Assembly: GCA_016291135.1 (NCBI GenBank)
Contig: JAEFAE010000010.1
Location: forward strand, 1-63,508
Source: Bacteroidales bacterium
GTDB lineage: Bacteria > Bacteroidota > Bacteroidia > Bacteroidales > F082
DNA: 63,508 nucleotides
Direction of reading: 5' to 3'
Shown: piece after piece, positions 41,201 through 49,713 of the stretch
Position numbering within the stretch: position 1 is the stretch's first letter
Layout: the number at the start of each line of letters is the position of its first letter
Notes under the pieces: model-generated
Database searches by the model: none
Told to the model about the DNA's origin: nothing
What the model saw: the letters and a program-made list of their open reading frames with translations, nothing else
Position numbers and translations under genes: made by a program

Positions 41201-44200
41201 CGGACAACATCTTGACCAGCCTGTATCCCGATGGCGGTACGGTTGAGTTTATTGCCTTCTTTGAGCTGAACACTTACGAGATTACGGCCTCGGCCAATCC
41301 GAATGAGGGTGGCACGATCTCGGGCGAGGGTCTCGTGGACGGTGTCGGAACCTTCGACCACGGCGCGACCTGCACGCTGGTTGTGACGCCCAACGATGGC
41401 TACAGCTTCGTGAACTGGACCGAGGACGGAACAGAGGTCTCCACCGACGCAGAATACACCTTCATGGTTGAGGAAACGCATGTTTTGGTTGCCAACTTCG
41501 AATTGAAGAGCTACGGCATCACGGCTACGGCCAATCCGACTGAGGGTGGTACCGTCGAGGGTGCTGGCACCTACAACCACTTTGATGAGTGCACGCTGAC
41601 GGCGATACCTCAAGAGGGTTACCACTTCGTGAACTGGACTGACGAAGGCCAGCAGGTAGTCTCCACCGATGCTGAATACACCTTCGTGGTGGACGGTCGG
41701 CGTATCTTGACGGCCAACTTCGAATTGAACAGCTACGAGATCACGGCCACGGCCGATCCGGCCGAGGGTGGCACGGTCTCGGGCGAGGGTCTCGTCGACG
41801 GCGTTGGAACCTTCACCCACGGCAGCGAATGCACGCTGACGGCTACTCCCAGCGACGACTATCTGTTCGAAGGCTGGATGGAGAACGGTGAGATCGTATC
41901 CACCGACGCTGAATACACCTTTACGGTGACTGGCGAGCACACGTTGGTAGCCTCCTTCACGTTGGGCACCTTCGACATCACGGTCAAGGCCAGCCCGGCC
42001 AACGGCGGTACCGTATCCGGTGCAGGCTCCTATGAAGCGGGCGCCAGTTGTACACTGAAGGCCAATCCCGCTACGGGCTACACCTTCGCCAGATGGATGA
42101 AGAATGGCACTCAAGTATCCACCGATGCCTACTATACCTTCGAGGTAACCGAGGCAGGTACCTACATCGCACAGTTTACCAAGAAGAACTTCATCATTGC
42201 TGCCACCGCGAATCCTGAGGAAGGCGGCACCATTTCCGGTACGGGCACCTATGCCTACCAATCCACCGTCACACTGACCGCCACGCCGAACGAGGGATAC
42301 TCCTTTGTGAACTGGACCGAGAACGGCGAAGAGGTTTCTACCGATGCCACCTACACCTTCCCGGCATCCGCAGACCGGACCTTGGTCGCCCACTTCGAAT
42401 GGAGCACTTATGAGATCGAGGTTTCGGCCAACCCGGCCGAGGGCGGTAACGTCACCGGCGAGGGTCTCGTGGACGGTGTCGGAACCTTCGACCACGGCGC
42501 GACCTGCACGCTGGTTGTGACGCCCAACGATGGCTACAGCTTCGTGAACTGGACCGAAGACGGTGTTGAGGTCTCCAGAGAGATGGAATACACCTTTACG
42601 GTGGAGGCCGCACATACCTTGGTCGCCAACTTCGAGCTCGATGTCTACGCGGTCATGGTTGAGGCCGACCCGGCTGAAGGCGGCACCATCGAAGGCGAGG
42701 GCTTCGTTGAGGGCGAAGGCGATTTCGAATACGGCTCCTCGTGCACAGTGACGGCGATTGCCAACGAAGGCTATACCTTCGTCAACTGGACGAATTTTGG
42801 CGATGAAGTGGCTACAACCGCCACCTATACCTTTACGGTGGAAGCGCCGGCTGCCTTGGTGGCCCACTTCGAGCTGAACAGCTATGCGATCACGGCCGAG
42901 GCCAGCCCGATTGAAGGCGGCACCGTTGACGGTGCGGGTACCTACAACCACTTCGAGGAGTGCACGCTGACGGCTGCACCGGCCGAGGGCTACACCTTCC
43001 TGAACTGGACCGAGAACGGCACAGCGGTCTCCACCGACCTGGTTTATACCTTCATGGTGGAAGGCGAACGGACCTTGGTGGCCAACTTCGAGCTGAACAG
43101 CTATACGATCTTGGTCGAGGCCCATCCCGAGGAGGGCGGTCTCGTTAATGGCGGCGACACCTACAACCACTTCGAGGAGTGCACGGTGACGGCAACGCCT
43201 CTTGTGGGTTACCACTTCGTGAACTGGACCGAAGGCGAAACGGAGGTCTCCACCGACGCTGAATACACTTTCACAGTGACGGGTGAACGGCTCTTGTTTG
43301 CCAACTTCGAGCTGAACAGCTACGAGATCGCGGCTGAGGCCAACCCGGCCGAGGGCGGCACCGTCGACGGCGCTGGCACCTACAACCACTTTGAGGAGTG
43401 CACGCTGACGGCTGTTCCGGCCGAAGGCTACACCTTCCTGAACTGGACCGAGAACGGCACGGAAGTCTCCACCGACCTGGCCTATACCTTCGAGGTGGAG
43501 GGCGCACGGACGCTGGTGGCCCACTTCGAGTTGGGTAGCTATGAGATCACGGCCACGGCCAACCCGGCTGTGGGCGGCACCATCGACGGTGGTGGCACCT
43601 ACAACCACTTCGAGGAGTGCACGCTGACGGCGACACCCGCCGATGGTTACAGCTTCGTCAACTGGACCGAAGATGGTGTTGAGGTCTCCAGCATGCCGGA
43701 ATACACCTTTATGGTGGAAGGCGCACGGACCTTGGTGGCCAACTTCGAGCTCGATATCTACGCGGTCATGGTTGAGGCCGACCCGGCTGAAGGCGGCACC
43801 ATCGAAGGCGAGGGCTTCGTCGAGGGCGAAGGCGATTTCGAATACGGCTCCTCATGCACGGTGACGGCTACGGCCAACGAAGGCTATACCTTCGTCAACT
43901 GGACGAATTTTGGTGAAGAAGTGGCAACGACCGCCACCTATACCTTTACGGTGTTAGCTCCGGCTGCCTTGGTGGCCCACTTCGAGCTGAACAGCTATGA
44001 GATCACGGCTGAGGCCAATCCGGCTGCGGGTGGCACCATCACCGGTGCAGGCACCTACAACCATGGCGCCAGCTGCACGCTGACGGCAACGGCTGCCGAG
44101 GGGTACACCTTCGTCAACTGGACCAAGAACGGCACGCAGGTGGCAACGACGCCGAGCTTCACCCTCACGGTGACCGAAGCCGGTGCCTACGTGGCCAACT

Positions 44201-45339
44201 TCACACTGAACAGCTACGCCATTACCGCGACGGCCAATCCGACCAACGGCGGTACCGTCGCCGGTGCCGGCACCTACAACCACGGCGCCAGCTGCACGCT
44301 GACAGCGACGGCCAACGCGGGCTACACCTTCGTCAACTGGACCAAGAACGGCACGCAGGTGTCTACCGATGCAAGCTATACCTTCAACGTAACCGAGGCG
44401 GCTGCCTACGTGGCCCACTTCGAGCTGAACAGCTATGAGATCACGGTCATGGCCAACGCCTCCAACGGTGGCACGGTCACAGGCTCAGGCACCTACAACT
44501 ACGGCGCCAGCTGCCAGGTGACGGCTACGGCCAACGCGGGCTACACCTTCGAGAACTGGACCGAGAACGGCACGGTGGTCTCCACCAATGCCAACTACAC
44601 CTTCACGGTGACGGGCGAGCGGACGCTGGTGGCCAACTTCGCGCTGCAAACCTATGTGATCAATGCCACGGCCGACCCGGCCAACGGCGGCACCATCGAA
44701 GGTGCGGGCACCTACAACCATTTCTTCAACTGCACGCTGACGGCAACGCCTGCTGCGGGTTACATCTTCGAGAACTGGACCGAAAACGGCACAGTGGTCT
44801 CCACCAACGCCTCCTACAGCTTCCAAGTGACGGCCAACCGCACCTTGGTGGCCCACTTCAGCGTTGCCAGCTACCAGATCACGGCCGAGGCCGATCCTGC
44901 CGACATGGGTGACATCACGGGTACGGGTACCTTCCACTATGGCGAGACCTGCACGCTGACGGTCGATCCGCACGAAAACTACACCTTCATCAACTGGACC
45001 TTGAATGGTCAAGTCGTTTCCGAAGAAGCGAGCTATACCTTCGTTGTGACAGGGACCGGCCATTATGTGGCGCACCTGCGGAACACGGAAGGCATCGACG
45101 AAACCAGTGGCCTCACCGTTTCACTGTTCCCGAATCCTGCCTCCGAAAAGGTGACCGTCGAGGCTTCCGAGCCTATCAAGATGTACGAGGTCTACACGAT
45201 CAACGGCACCTTGGTGAGCAAACAGCGTTGTGGTTCCGACAGGATCGAGTTCAACGTCGAGGACTATGCCGCTGGAACCTATGTGATCCGCCTGGTCACC
45301 GACAACAAGGTTGAGATCAGGAGATTTGTGAAGGAATAA
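38230..45339 (+). CDS. Giant T9SS surface protein with InlB-type beta repeats
   Basis: 2369 residues. A signal peptide ends near residue 20 (GAKA). MAM-like domains lie at about 54-198 and 585-717, Fn3-like segments around 452-560 and 725-770, and one isolated repeat at about 278-357. Then come about 20 repeats of 73-80 residues (775-2281), each of the form YEITATANPAEGGTVSGAGT, then CTLTATPNEGYTFVNWTENG and a YTFTV-LVANFELNS ending. These are divergent InlB B-repeats, as in bacterial adhesins. One unit, near 925-1015, is degenerate. A C-terminal sorting domain (VSLFPNPASEKVTVEA to RRFVKE) marks T9SS export. Likely an adhesin or matrix fibre; the ligand is unknown. Confidence 0.93.
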   Translation: MKNCTLLAFLLLFALGAKATPDNPPRVDGGTAFEVFADYYPEAGYEHSPYVRVYWGMNLYDFEMGSLPDDWTNDNEYPWMVTTPPVQGYHGEYCLMSGNSGVGSSTSTIETTVTFVEDGSVSFLGGCYGEGSAYTSIWDACEFYIDDEQMFSHGSLQSWDVYSYDVTAGTHTFKWTYTKDYSDNSPGDAFFVDDVIFSGTSSMGAPGAGYDVYRQSCDVETGTFGTALKIASNVTEKQYIDGEWEILTPGQYRFGALDPNVAGADIVWSDLLVKSTVDYFEITVGVNDSSLGTVRGGGTFTYGETCTLVATPNLGSTFQAWYDDAESYVYGEKTYTFTVKGDAAYTAQFDLMALYPWFESQPEEGGNADYTDGDGDGIVYYGESMTFTVTPNQGYAFIELGIPVGDHYEVLSTEPVFTTVFDSVFITTYGDPEYGMEEETPFVIIFAQADGDCIQPQNFAADEVGPTSATLSWKEYGASQAWSIYYRPTQTPTFVPYDSIEVFQNPYTLSYLQPNTTYEAYVVPSCGVDQYGANEWVSSYTTEFTTLDACPVPQKVTVDDITASTATVTWKDYSESYRVSMGLANVILDETFENGIPDGWGCDTTSYAWTLVDGHLQSSNAGVPYSSSSIAYTATYLNNGIVAFDALCHGEGEEWAFDACIFYIDGQQVLYVGAGDTGWHRYSFDVPSGTHTFAWEYYKDSDYNSPDDCFAIDNVLMAATTPSNEAPIAVEDAEYTITGLTPNTVYFVQVQAVCDQQQTDWSSPVFFTTLQGQQYTITATANPELGGAIVGAGSYVEDDDCTLTATANEGYTFTNWTEDGAVVDTNRVFTFTVISDRTLVANFTLNSYEITVTADPEAGGTVTGANTYDHGATCTLTATPNQGYQFVGWFCDNDIVTEDATYSFEVGGPATYVAVFQLIQYYPQLTWQPEGYGYAWVDSDNAQIIQYGEEVTLKAMPSYGYHLDKWVTMDEDGNPTIELSTDTVFTFTMDADNILTSLYPDGGTVEFIAFFELNTYEITASANPNEGGTISGEGLVDGVGTFDHGATCTLVVTPNDGYSFVNWTEDGTEVSTDAEYTFMVEETHVLVANFELKSYGITATANPTEGGTVEGAGTYNHFDECTLTAIPQEGYHFVNWTDEGQQVVSTDAEYTFVVDGRRILTANFELNSYEITATADPAEGGTVSGEGLVDGVGTFTHGSECTLTATPSDDYLFEGWMENGEIVSTDAEYTFTVTGEHTLVASFTLGTFDITVKASPANGGTVSGAGSYEAGASCTLKANPATGYTFARWMKNGTQVSTDAYYTFEVTEAGTYIAQFTKKNFIIAATANPEEGGTISGTGTYAYQSTVTLTATPNEGYSFVNWTENGEEVSTDATYTFPASADRTLVAHFEWSTYEIEVSANPAEGGNVTGEGLVDGVGTFDHGATCTLVVTPNDGYSFVNWTEDGVEVSREMEYTFTVEAAHTLVANFELDVYAVMVEADPAEGGTIEGEGFVEGEGDFEYGSSCTVTAIANEGYTFVNWTNFGDEVATTATYTFTVEAPAALVAHFELNSYAITAEASPIEGGTVDGAGTYNHFEECTLTAAPAEGYTFLNWTENGTAVSTDLVYTFMVEGERTLVANFELNSYTILVEAHPEEGGLVNGGDTYNHFEECTVTATPLVGYHFVNWTEGETEVSTDAEYTFTVTGERLLFANFELNSYEIAAEANPAEGGTVDGAGTYNHFEECTLTAVPAEGYTFLNWTENGTEVSTDLAYTFEVEGARTLVAHFELGSYEITATANPAVGGTIDGGGTYNHFEECTLTATPADGYSFVNWTEDGVEVSSMPEYTFMVEGARTLVANFELDIYAVMVEADPAEGGTIEGEGFVEGEGDFEYGSSCTVTATANEGYTFVNWTNFGEEVATTATYTFTVLAPAALVAHFELNSYEITAEANPAAGGTITGAGTYNHGASCTLTATAAEGYTFVNWTKNGTQVATTPSFTLTVTEAGAYVANFTLNSYAITATANPTNGGTVAGAGTYNHGASCTLTATANAGYTFVNWTKNGTQVSTDASYTFNVTEAAAYVAHFELNSYEITVMANASNGGTVTGSGTYNYGASCQVTATANAGYTFENWTENGTVVSTNANYTFTVTGERTLVANFALQTYVINATADPANGGTIEGAGTYNHFFNCTLTATPAAGYIFENWTENGTVVSTNASYSFQVTANRTLVAHFSVASYQITAEADPADMGDITGTGTFHYGETCTLTVDPHENYTFINWTLNGQVVSEEASYTFVVTGTGHYVAHLRNTEGIDETSGLTVSLFPNPASEKVTVEASEPIKMYEVYTINGTLVSKQRCGSDRIEFNVEDYAAGTYVIRLVTDNKVEIRRFVKE
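40550..45075 (+). repeat. Tandem repeat array within the giant gene
   Basis: About 20 units of 219-240 bp. Some non-adjacent units are near-identical in DNA. The stretch from GAGGGTCTCGTGGACGGTGT at 41322 recurs at 42461, and the unit at about 42655-42880 recurs at about 43757-43980. Adjacent units differ more than these distant pairs, so blocks have been copied over distance. Confidence 0.85.
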
Positions 45340-45365
45340 GCCTTCTTTCCAACGGATGAACCTTA

Positions 45366-45397
45366 CCCCGCCGCATGGACATGCGGCGGGGTTTTTT
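45366..45397 (+). terminator. Terminator after the giant gene
   Basis: CCCCGCCGCAT pairs perfectly with ATGCGGCGGGG around a 4-nt loop, followed by six Ts. It separates the giant gene from the barrel gene. Confidence 0.92.
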
Positions 45398-45481
45398 AAT
45401 TAATTTTTCACAAAAGCAGGTTTTTTGTTGTTTTATTTGTATTTTCGCAAAAACAAATCAGTGATAACGAATACGCTTGCC

Positions 45482-47464
45482 ATGAAACGTTATGTACACT
45501 TATTGCAAATCCTGTGTTTCTCGTTGTTGTTCGGTCTGCCGTTGACCTCAATGGCACAGGAGTCGGAATACCAAACGCTCGTCGACCCGCTCACCGTATC
45601 CGGTACGGTCGGAACACAGGTCACCTCGTCGTGGAACAATGCCGACCTGCACTACAATTCACCATTCTCGGCCATTGCCTACGCCAATACGACATTCAAT
45701 GTCTATGGCATCAGTGTTCCAATGAATCTGAATCTGATCAACGTGAGTTCGGAACAGTTCAACTTTTCCAGGCCGTCCTTTACGATCAATTTTATGCCTA
45801 CGTGGAAAAAGTTCACCTTTTATTTGGGCACGGCATGCATGAACTTCTCCAACTACACCTATAACGGCATTTCCTTCGATGGTGTAGGCTTGGAATACCG
45901 GGGCAACAAGTTCCGTTTCGGAGGCTTCTATGGCAATTTCGACCATGCCACCACCTTCCGTACGCAGCTTGACGACCGCGACGCCATCACCTTCCTGTCC
46001 GACTCGTTGCTGGGTATGAACAATGTGGCCTATACCACCTATCCCACCTTCAAGCGCAGGGCCTACGCCGCCCACATAGCCGTAGGAAGCTTACGTAACT
46101 ATGTGGATCTCAGTTTGTTGCATGCCAAGGACGACCTGAACAGCTTGCCGGCGCAATGGTATATGTACAATGTGTACTCCACCAACGATATCGACACCTT
46201 GCTCATCGTGCGCGACTCGACCATCAAGGGCAAGGAAAACCTGGCCATGGGCTTGAAAGGACATTTCACCATCGGCAAACATGTGATGTTTGAGGCCAAC
46301 ATGGGTGCGAGCCTGTTCACGCCCGACATCACCCGCGACGAGATCGTGATTGAGGGAGAGGGTGACGGGATCGCCTTGGCCAACAAGCTCATGGGAGGCT
46401 TGCGTAAGTCAGGTCTTTACAACATCCGTTATGGCAGCGAGGTCCGCTTTGCCGGCGATGCCTTGCTGAACTTGGACTTCCAGCCGGTCACCGCGATGTT
46501 GACGTACCGCTTTGTGCAGCCCGACTACACCTCCCTTGGCGCCAACGGATTCAACCAAAACGCCCAGACCTTCGGCGGCAACCTCGCCACCAACCTGTTG
46601 AACAACACCGCTTACCTGAGCTTGAACGGCTACCTGCAGCGTGACAACCTCGACAAGAAACAGCTGTACACCAACCAGGTGGGTTCCTATTCCGTCAATT
46701 GGAGCAATTTCTTCGGCGACAACATCGCCTTGTCGGCGGTCTACTACGGCGTGACGCAGAAAATGCACGACGGGGTCATGGTGGTTCCCGAGGAGGTTCG
46801 CGTCAACCAGATCACCCATTCCTTGAACCTCTCTCCCAGCTATACCTTGTCGCTCGACAACGACCATACCTTCAGCTTGGATTTCACCCTCTTGCAGAAC
46901 AAGAACCGCAACAAGCTCATGGACAGCTATTTCCTCAATGTCACCACAACGAGTTTCGGCCTCGGTTATGAAGTGTACCTTGCCGCTCAGCGGATTTCGC
47001 TGGATGCCAATTACGAATACTCCCTGTCGCGCGCCTATGGCAACAACTACAACTCCCATGGCCTTTCGGGAGGTATCAACAACATCTTCATCAAGAGGAA
47101 CGACCTGACCTTGACGGGCAACGCCCGACTGACGATGGCCTACAACGTGGAAAAGGCGGATGCCAAAGACTTTACGGATCCGGAGCGGCAGGTGCTCAAC
47201 CACCTGGCCCGTCGCGTCGGTGCAACCCTCCAAAGCGAGATCACCAACGACGTCTCTCTTGCGGCTCGTTTGGGCACCACGCTGAAATACAAGGACCGCC
47301 ATCGCGCCTCGGTGTATTTCTCGATCAGCAACTACAGCGACAACATCATCATCGGTCAGCATGTGGCCGTCAACACCGATGTGCGCTTCATGGTGGACTA
47401 CAGCTACAGTTTCGCCTCGCGTCTGGTGAAGTCAAAAAAACAACCGCGTAACCTATCTGAATAA
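45482..47464 (+). CDS. Outer-membrane beta-barrel protein
   Basis: 660 residues from ATG 45482, where a signal peptide begins (MKRYVHLLQILCFSLLFGLP, ending SMAQ). The rest is a long series of alternating amphipathic strands (for example FTFYLGTACMNFSNYTYN, YVDLSLLHAKDD, ISLDANYEYSLSRAYG) and ends in a strand with aromatic residues (VDYSYSFASRLVKS). I see no plug or carboxypeptidase-type domain, so it is not a TonB-dependent receptor. It shares a transcript with the TANFOR-like gene 18 nt downstream and lies after the giant adhesin. By analogy with adhesin-barrel pairs of T9SS bacteria it may help display surface proteins; that is inference. Confidence 0.75.
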   Translation: MKRYVHLLQILCFSLLFGLPLTSMAQESEYQTLVDPLTVSGTVGTQVTSSWNNADLHYNSPFSAIAYANTTFNVYGISVPMNLNLINVSSEQFNFSRPSFTINFMPTWKKFTFYLGTACMNFSNYTYNGISFDGVGLEYRGNKFRFGGFYGNFDHATTFRTQLDDRDAITFLSDSLLGMNNVAYTTYPTFKRRAYAAHIAVGSLRNYVDLSLLHAKDDLNSLPAQWYMYNVYSTNDIDTLLIVRDSTIKGKENLAMGLKGHFTIGKHVMFEANMGASLFTPDITRDEIVIEGEGDGIALANKLMGGLRKSGLYNIRYGSEVRFAGDALLNLDFQPVTAMLTYRFVQPDYTSLGANGFNQNAQTFGGNLATNLLNNTAYLSLNGYLQRDNLDKKQLYTNQVGSYSVNWSNFFGDNIALSAVYYGVTQKMHDGVMVVPEEVRVNQITHSLNLSPSYTLSLDNDHTFSLDFTLLQNKNRNKLMDSYFLNVTTTSFGLGYEVYLAAQRISLDANYEYSLSRAYGNNYNSHGLSGGINNIFIKRNDLTLTGNARLTMAYNVEKADAKDFTDPERQVLNHLARRVGATLQSEITNDVSLAARLGTTLKYKDRHRASVYFSISNYSDNIIIGQHVAVNTDVRFMVDYSYSFASRLVKSKKQPRNLSE

Positions 47465-47482
47465 TAAAAAAACAAGCTTGAT

Positions 47483-49606
47483 ATGAAACACATTATTCGA
47501 ATCTTCGTTTTGGCGATCGCCCTTGTTACGGGTCTGAAGTCTGTATCGGCACAGACCGTTCAGGTGTTGATGAGCCAACGGATCCCTGCCTTGCCGGTGA
47601 CCGTGACCAGCTATCTGGACGATCCGCTTCGTTACTTCAATGTGCAGTTCATCCTGACCGGTGCCGGAAGTGCAGGCCTGGACGTCTATTTCGACATGGA
47701 TTTCACCCTTGCCGGCAGCACCTTCTATGTGCGCACGCGGCCCGGTTCGCTTCCTTTGGTGCCCATCCACCTGAACGAGGGGCCCAACATGATGCGGTCC
47801 GATGTGTTGCAGACCCAGGTGGTGCATCGTGCCGAGACCAATGTAAACTACAGTAATCCACTCGATTACCAACAGTTGCCTGAAGGCAAATACCACCTTT
47901 GCGTCACCGTTTACCGTTGGGACAGTCGCGGTTTGACCAGCGAACCCATCGGTGATGGCTGCTTCGATTTCGACATCTGCTATTCGGGTTCCGCACCCGA
48001 ACTGGTGTCGCCCATGGCGGGAGCGCAGATCTCCTCGAATGGCGCCATGATCGTTACCCCGAGCCGTAAGGTCAACTTCTTCTGGGTACCGGTCATCTCC
48101 AACTGTGCCGGAAGAAACACCCGTTTCAGATATCAGTTCAAGATGGTCAAGGTGCTGAACGGCCAGAACTACAACGACGCCATCAAGTACAATCCCACTG
48201 TTTTCTCGGCCGAGGTCCGCAACAGCAATTATGTGGTGCTCGACACCTTGCGCGACATCAAGGTGCAGCTGGAAGTGGGAGCGCTCTATGTGGCGCAGGT
48301 GCATGCCGAAACCATTTCCAACAGAAACGACGACATCTTCATCATCGCCAACAACGGCAACAGCCAGCCCATGGCTTTTTTCTGGGGCTACAACCAACAG
48401 ATTGTTCCCGGAACAGGGATCTATAACCCGATCTATCCCAACGAGAATCTGGATGGTGCCACGGTGGATGCCAGTGTCCGGTCTTCGAGAAGGTACGGCT
48501 ACGTCGTGGAAGACGAGAGCGAGGAAGGAGAGCAGAGCGAAGGCATTGAGGGCATGACGCTATGGACCGGCGGTGTCGAAACCGTGTCGGGATTGGAAAC
48601 CATCGTTGAGGAGATGAAGGAGCCTTATTTTGCGGAGTTCATCCGTGACGCTGCCACGGTGACCAACCTGGTGACCGCCTATCCCGAGGAATGGAAATAC
48701 GTGCCCAACCCCAAGCACCGTTATGTGGAGAGCGACGGCTACTACACCGTCCCGATGACCGACGACCTGGAGGTGCGTTTCATGCCTCTGCGTCACGACG
48801 CGGTGAAAGACGTCTCCTACATCGTCGAGCTGTATGACTACGTGGACGGCGGCGTCGACAGCATCACCGCCTACATGCCGCTGTTCAGCGACACCATCGG
48901 TGTGGTGGACGACCATTACAGCAAGATGGACAGCCATGAGTTGATCAAGCGTTCCCTCGCTGGATGGGGGGCTGGACTGGAACAGAGCAACCTCTACTAC
49001 CTGCAGCTGTCGACTTCGTTCAAGGCCGATTACTGGGACTACGAGATTGCCGATACCAGTTTCTATGTCAATGAGATGCTGGCCGAGCACGTCCACGACA
49101 CCGTCTCACGCGAATTCGTGGAGCAGGAGTTGGCCTATGCCAATGGCGTCTTCTTCCAATGGGGCGACGACCCCGCAGTTCCGGGACACCGTGCACCGCA
49201 GTGGAAGGCGCCTGTCGATCGCACCGGAGTGGACCTCTACGACCCGATGAATGTCGTGGTTCCCGTTACCATCCCCGAAGTGAAGAAAGCAAAGACCTTC
49301 CCGGTCTCTTGGGAGGCTTTCACGGAGGCTGCCGAGAATGACGTGGTGCAATATGAGGTGAATGTCTACGAGCTGAAGCCGAACCAATCCTTGGAAGAGG
49401 CGATCGCCTCGAACACCGCGGTCGTTTCCCGTACCGTGACCGATGCCACGGAGATTCCCGAGACGGATACCAAGTTCTTCAAGGCGTTTGCGCCCGGCAA
49501 GACCTACGTGATTACCCTTACCACCGACATCTATAGCGAGGAATACAGCTACCACTTTGAGAATGGCAACGCGGCGATTCCGATCGTCATCAAGATCGTG
49601 AAATAA
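47483..49606 (+). CDS. Large secreted protein, TANFOR-like
   Basis: 707 residues with a signal peptide (SVSAQ). The first 200 residues follow the layout I recall for TANFOR-domain proteins of Bacteroidetes: VQVLMSQRIPALPVTVTSYL at the mature start, FNVQFILTGAGSAGLDVYFD, LPEGKYHLCVTVYRWDSRG, and an Fn3-like block starting PELVSPMAGAQIS. More beta-sandwich segments follow. There is no T9SS sorting domain at the C-terminus, which ends in plain beta strand (IPIVIKIVK). It is co-transcribed with the outer-membrane barrel, so the products may form an envelope complex. Function unknown. Confidence 0.7.
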   Translation: MKHIIRIFVLAIALVTGLKSVSAQTVQVLMSQRIPALPVTVTSYLDDPLRYFNVQFILTGAGSAGLDVYFDMDFTLAGSTFYVRTRPGSLPLVPIHLNEGPNMMRSDVLQTQVVHRAETNVNYSNPLDYQQLPEGKYHLCVTVYRWDSRGLTSEPIGDGCFDFDICYSGSAPELVSPMAGAQISSNGAMIVTPSRKVNFFWVPVISNCAGRNTRFRYQFKMVKVLNGQNYNDAIKYNPTVFSAEVRNSNYVVLDTLRDIKVQLEVGALYVAQVHAETISNRNDDIFIIANNGNSQPMAFFWGYNQQIVPGTGIYNPIYPNENLDGATVDASVRSSRRYGYVVEDESEEGEQSEGIEGMTLWTGGVETVSGLETIVEEMKEPYFAEFIRDAATVTNLVTAYPEEWKYVPNPKHRYVESDGYYTVPMTDDLEVRFMPLRHDAVKDVSYIVELYDYVDGGVDSITAYMPLFSDTIGVVDDHYSKMDSHELIKRSLAGWGAGLEQSNLYYLQLSTSFKADYWDYEIADTSFYVNEMLAEHVHDTVSREFVEQELAYANGVFFQWGDDPAVPGHRAPQWKAPVDRTGVDLYDPMNVVVPVTIPEVKKAKTFPVSWEAFTEAAENDVVQYEVNVYELKPNQSLEEAIASNTAVVSRTVTDATEIPETDTKFFKAFAPGKTYVITLTTDIYSEEYSYHFENGNAAIPIVIKIVK

Positions 49607-49635
49607 GCGGTCGGGACGTGGTGTCGCGACAAACG

Positions 49636-49680
49636 ACGAGGGCGTCAAACCCAGCTTGGGTTTGACGCCCTCGTTTTATA
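49636..49680. terminator. Strong bidirectional terminator between convergent genes
   Basis: An 18-bp perfect stem (49636-49653 with 49657-49674) and a 3-nt loop, with A and T runs on the two sides. It ends the 47483 gene and could also end the minus-strand transcript. Confidence 0.92.
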
Positions 49681-49713
49681 TGGGAAAGCGCTGTTTATTT
49701 AGGGAAAGCGCTG

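Noticed and set aside
41101..43608. Very long open frame on the minus strand inside the giant repeat gene
   Set aside because: It is the complement of a highly repetitive GC-rich coding array. Its product simply mirrors the repeats, and it has no promoter, signal or domain.
40550..45075. Possible CRISPR array, because of regular repeats
   Set aside because: Units are 219-240 bp, have no spacers and are in one protein-coding frame with an adhesin-type repeat. There is no cas gene nearby.
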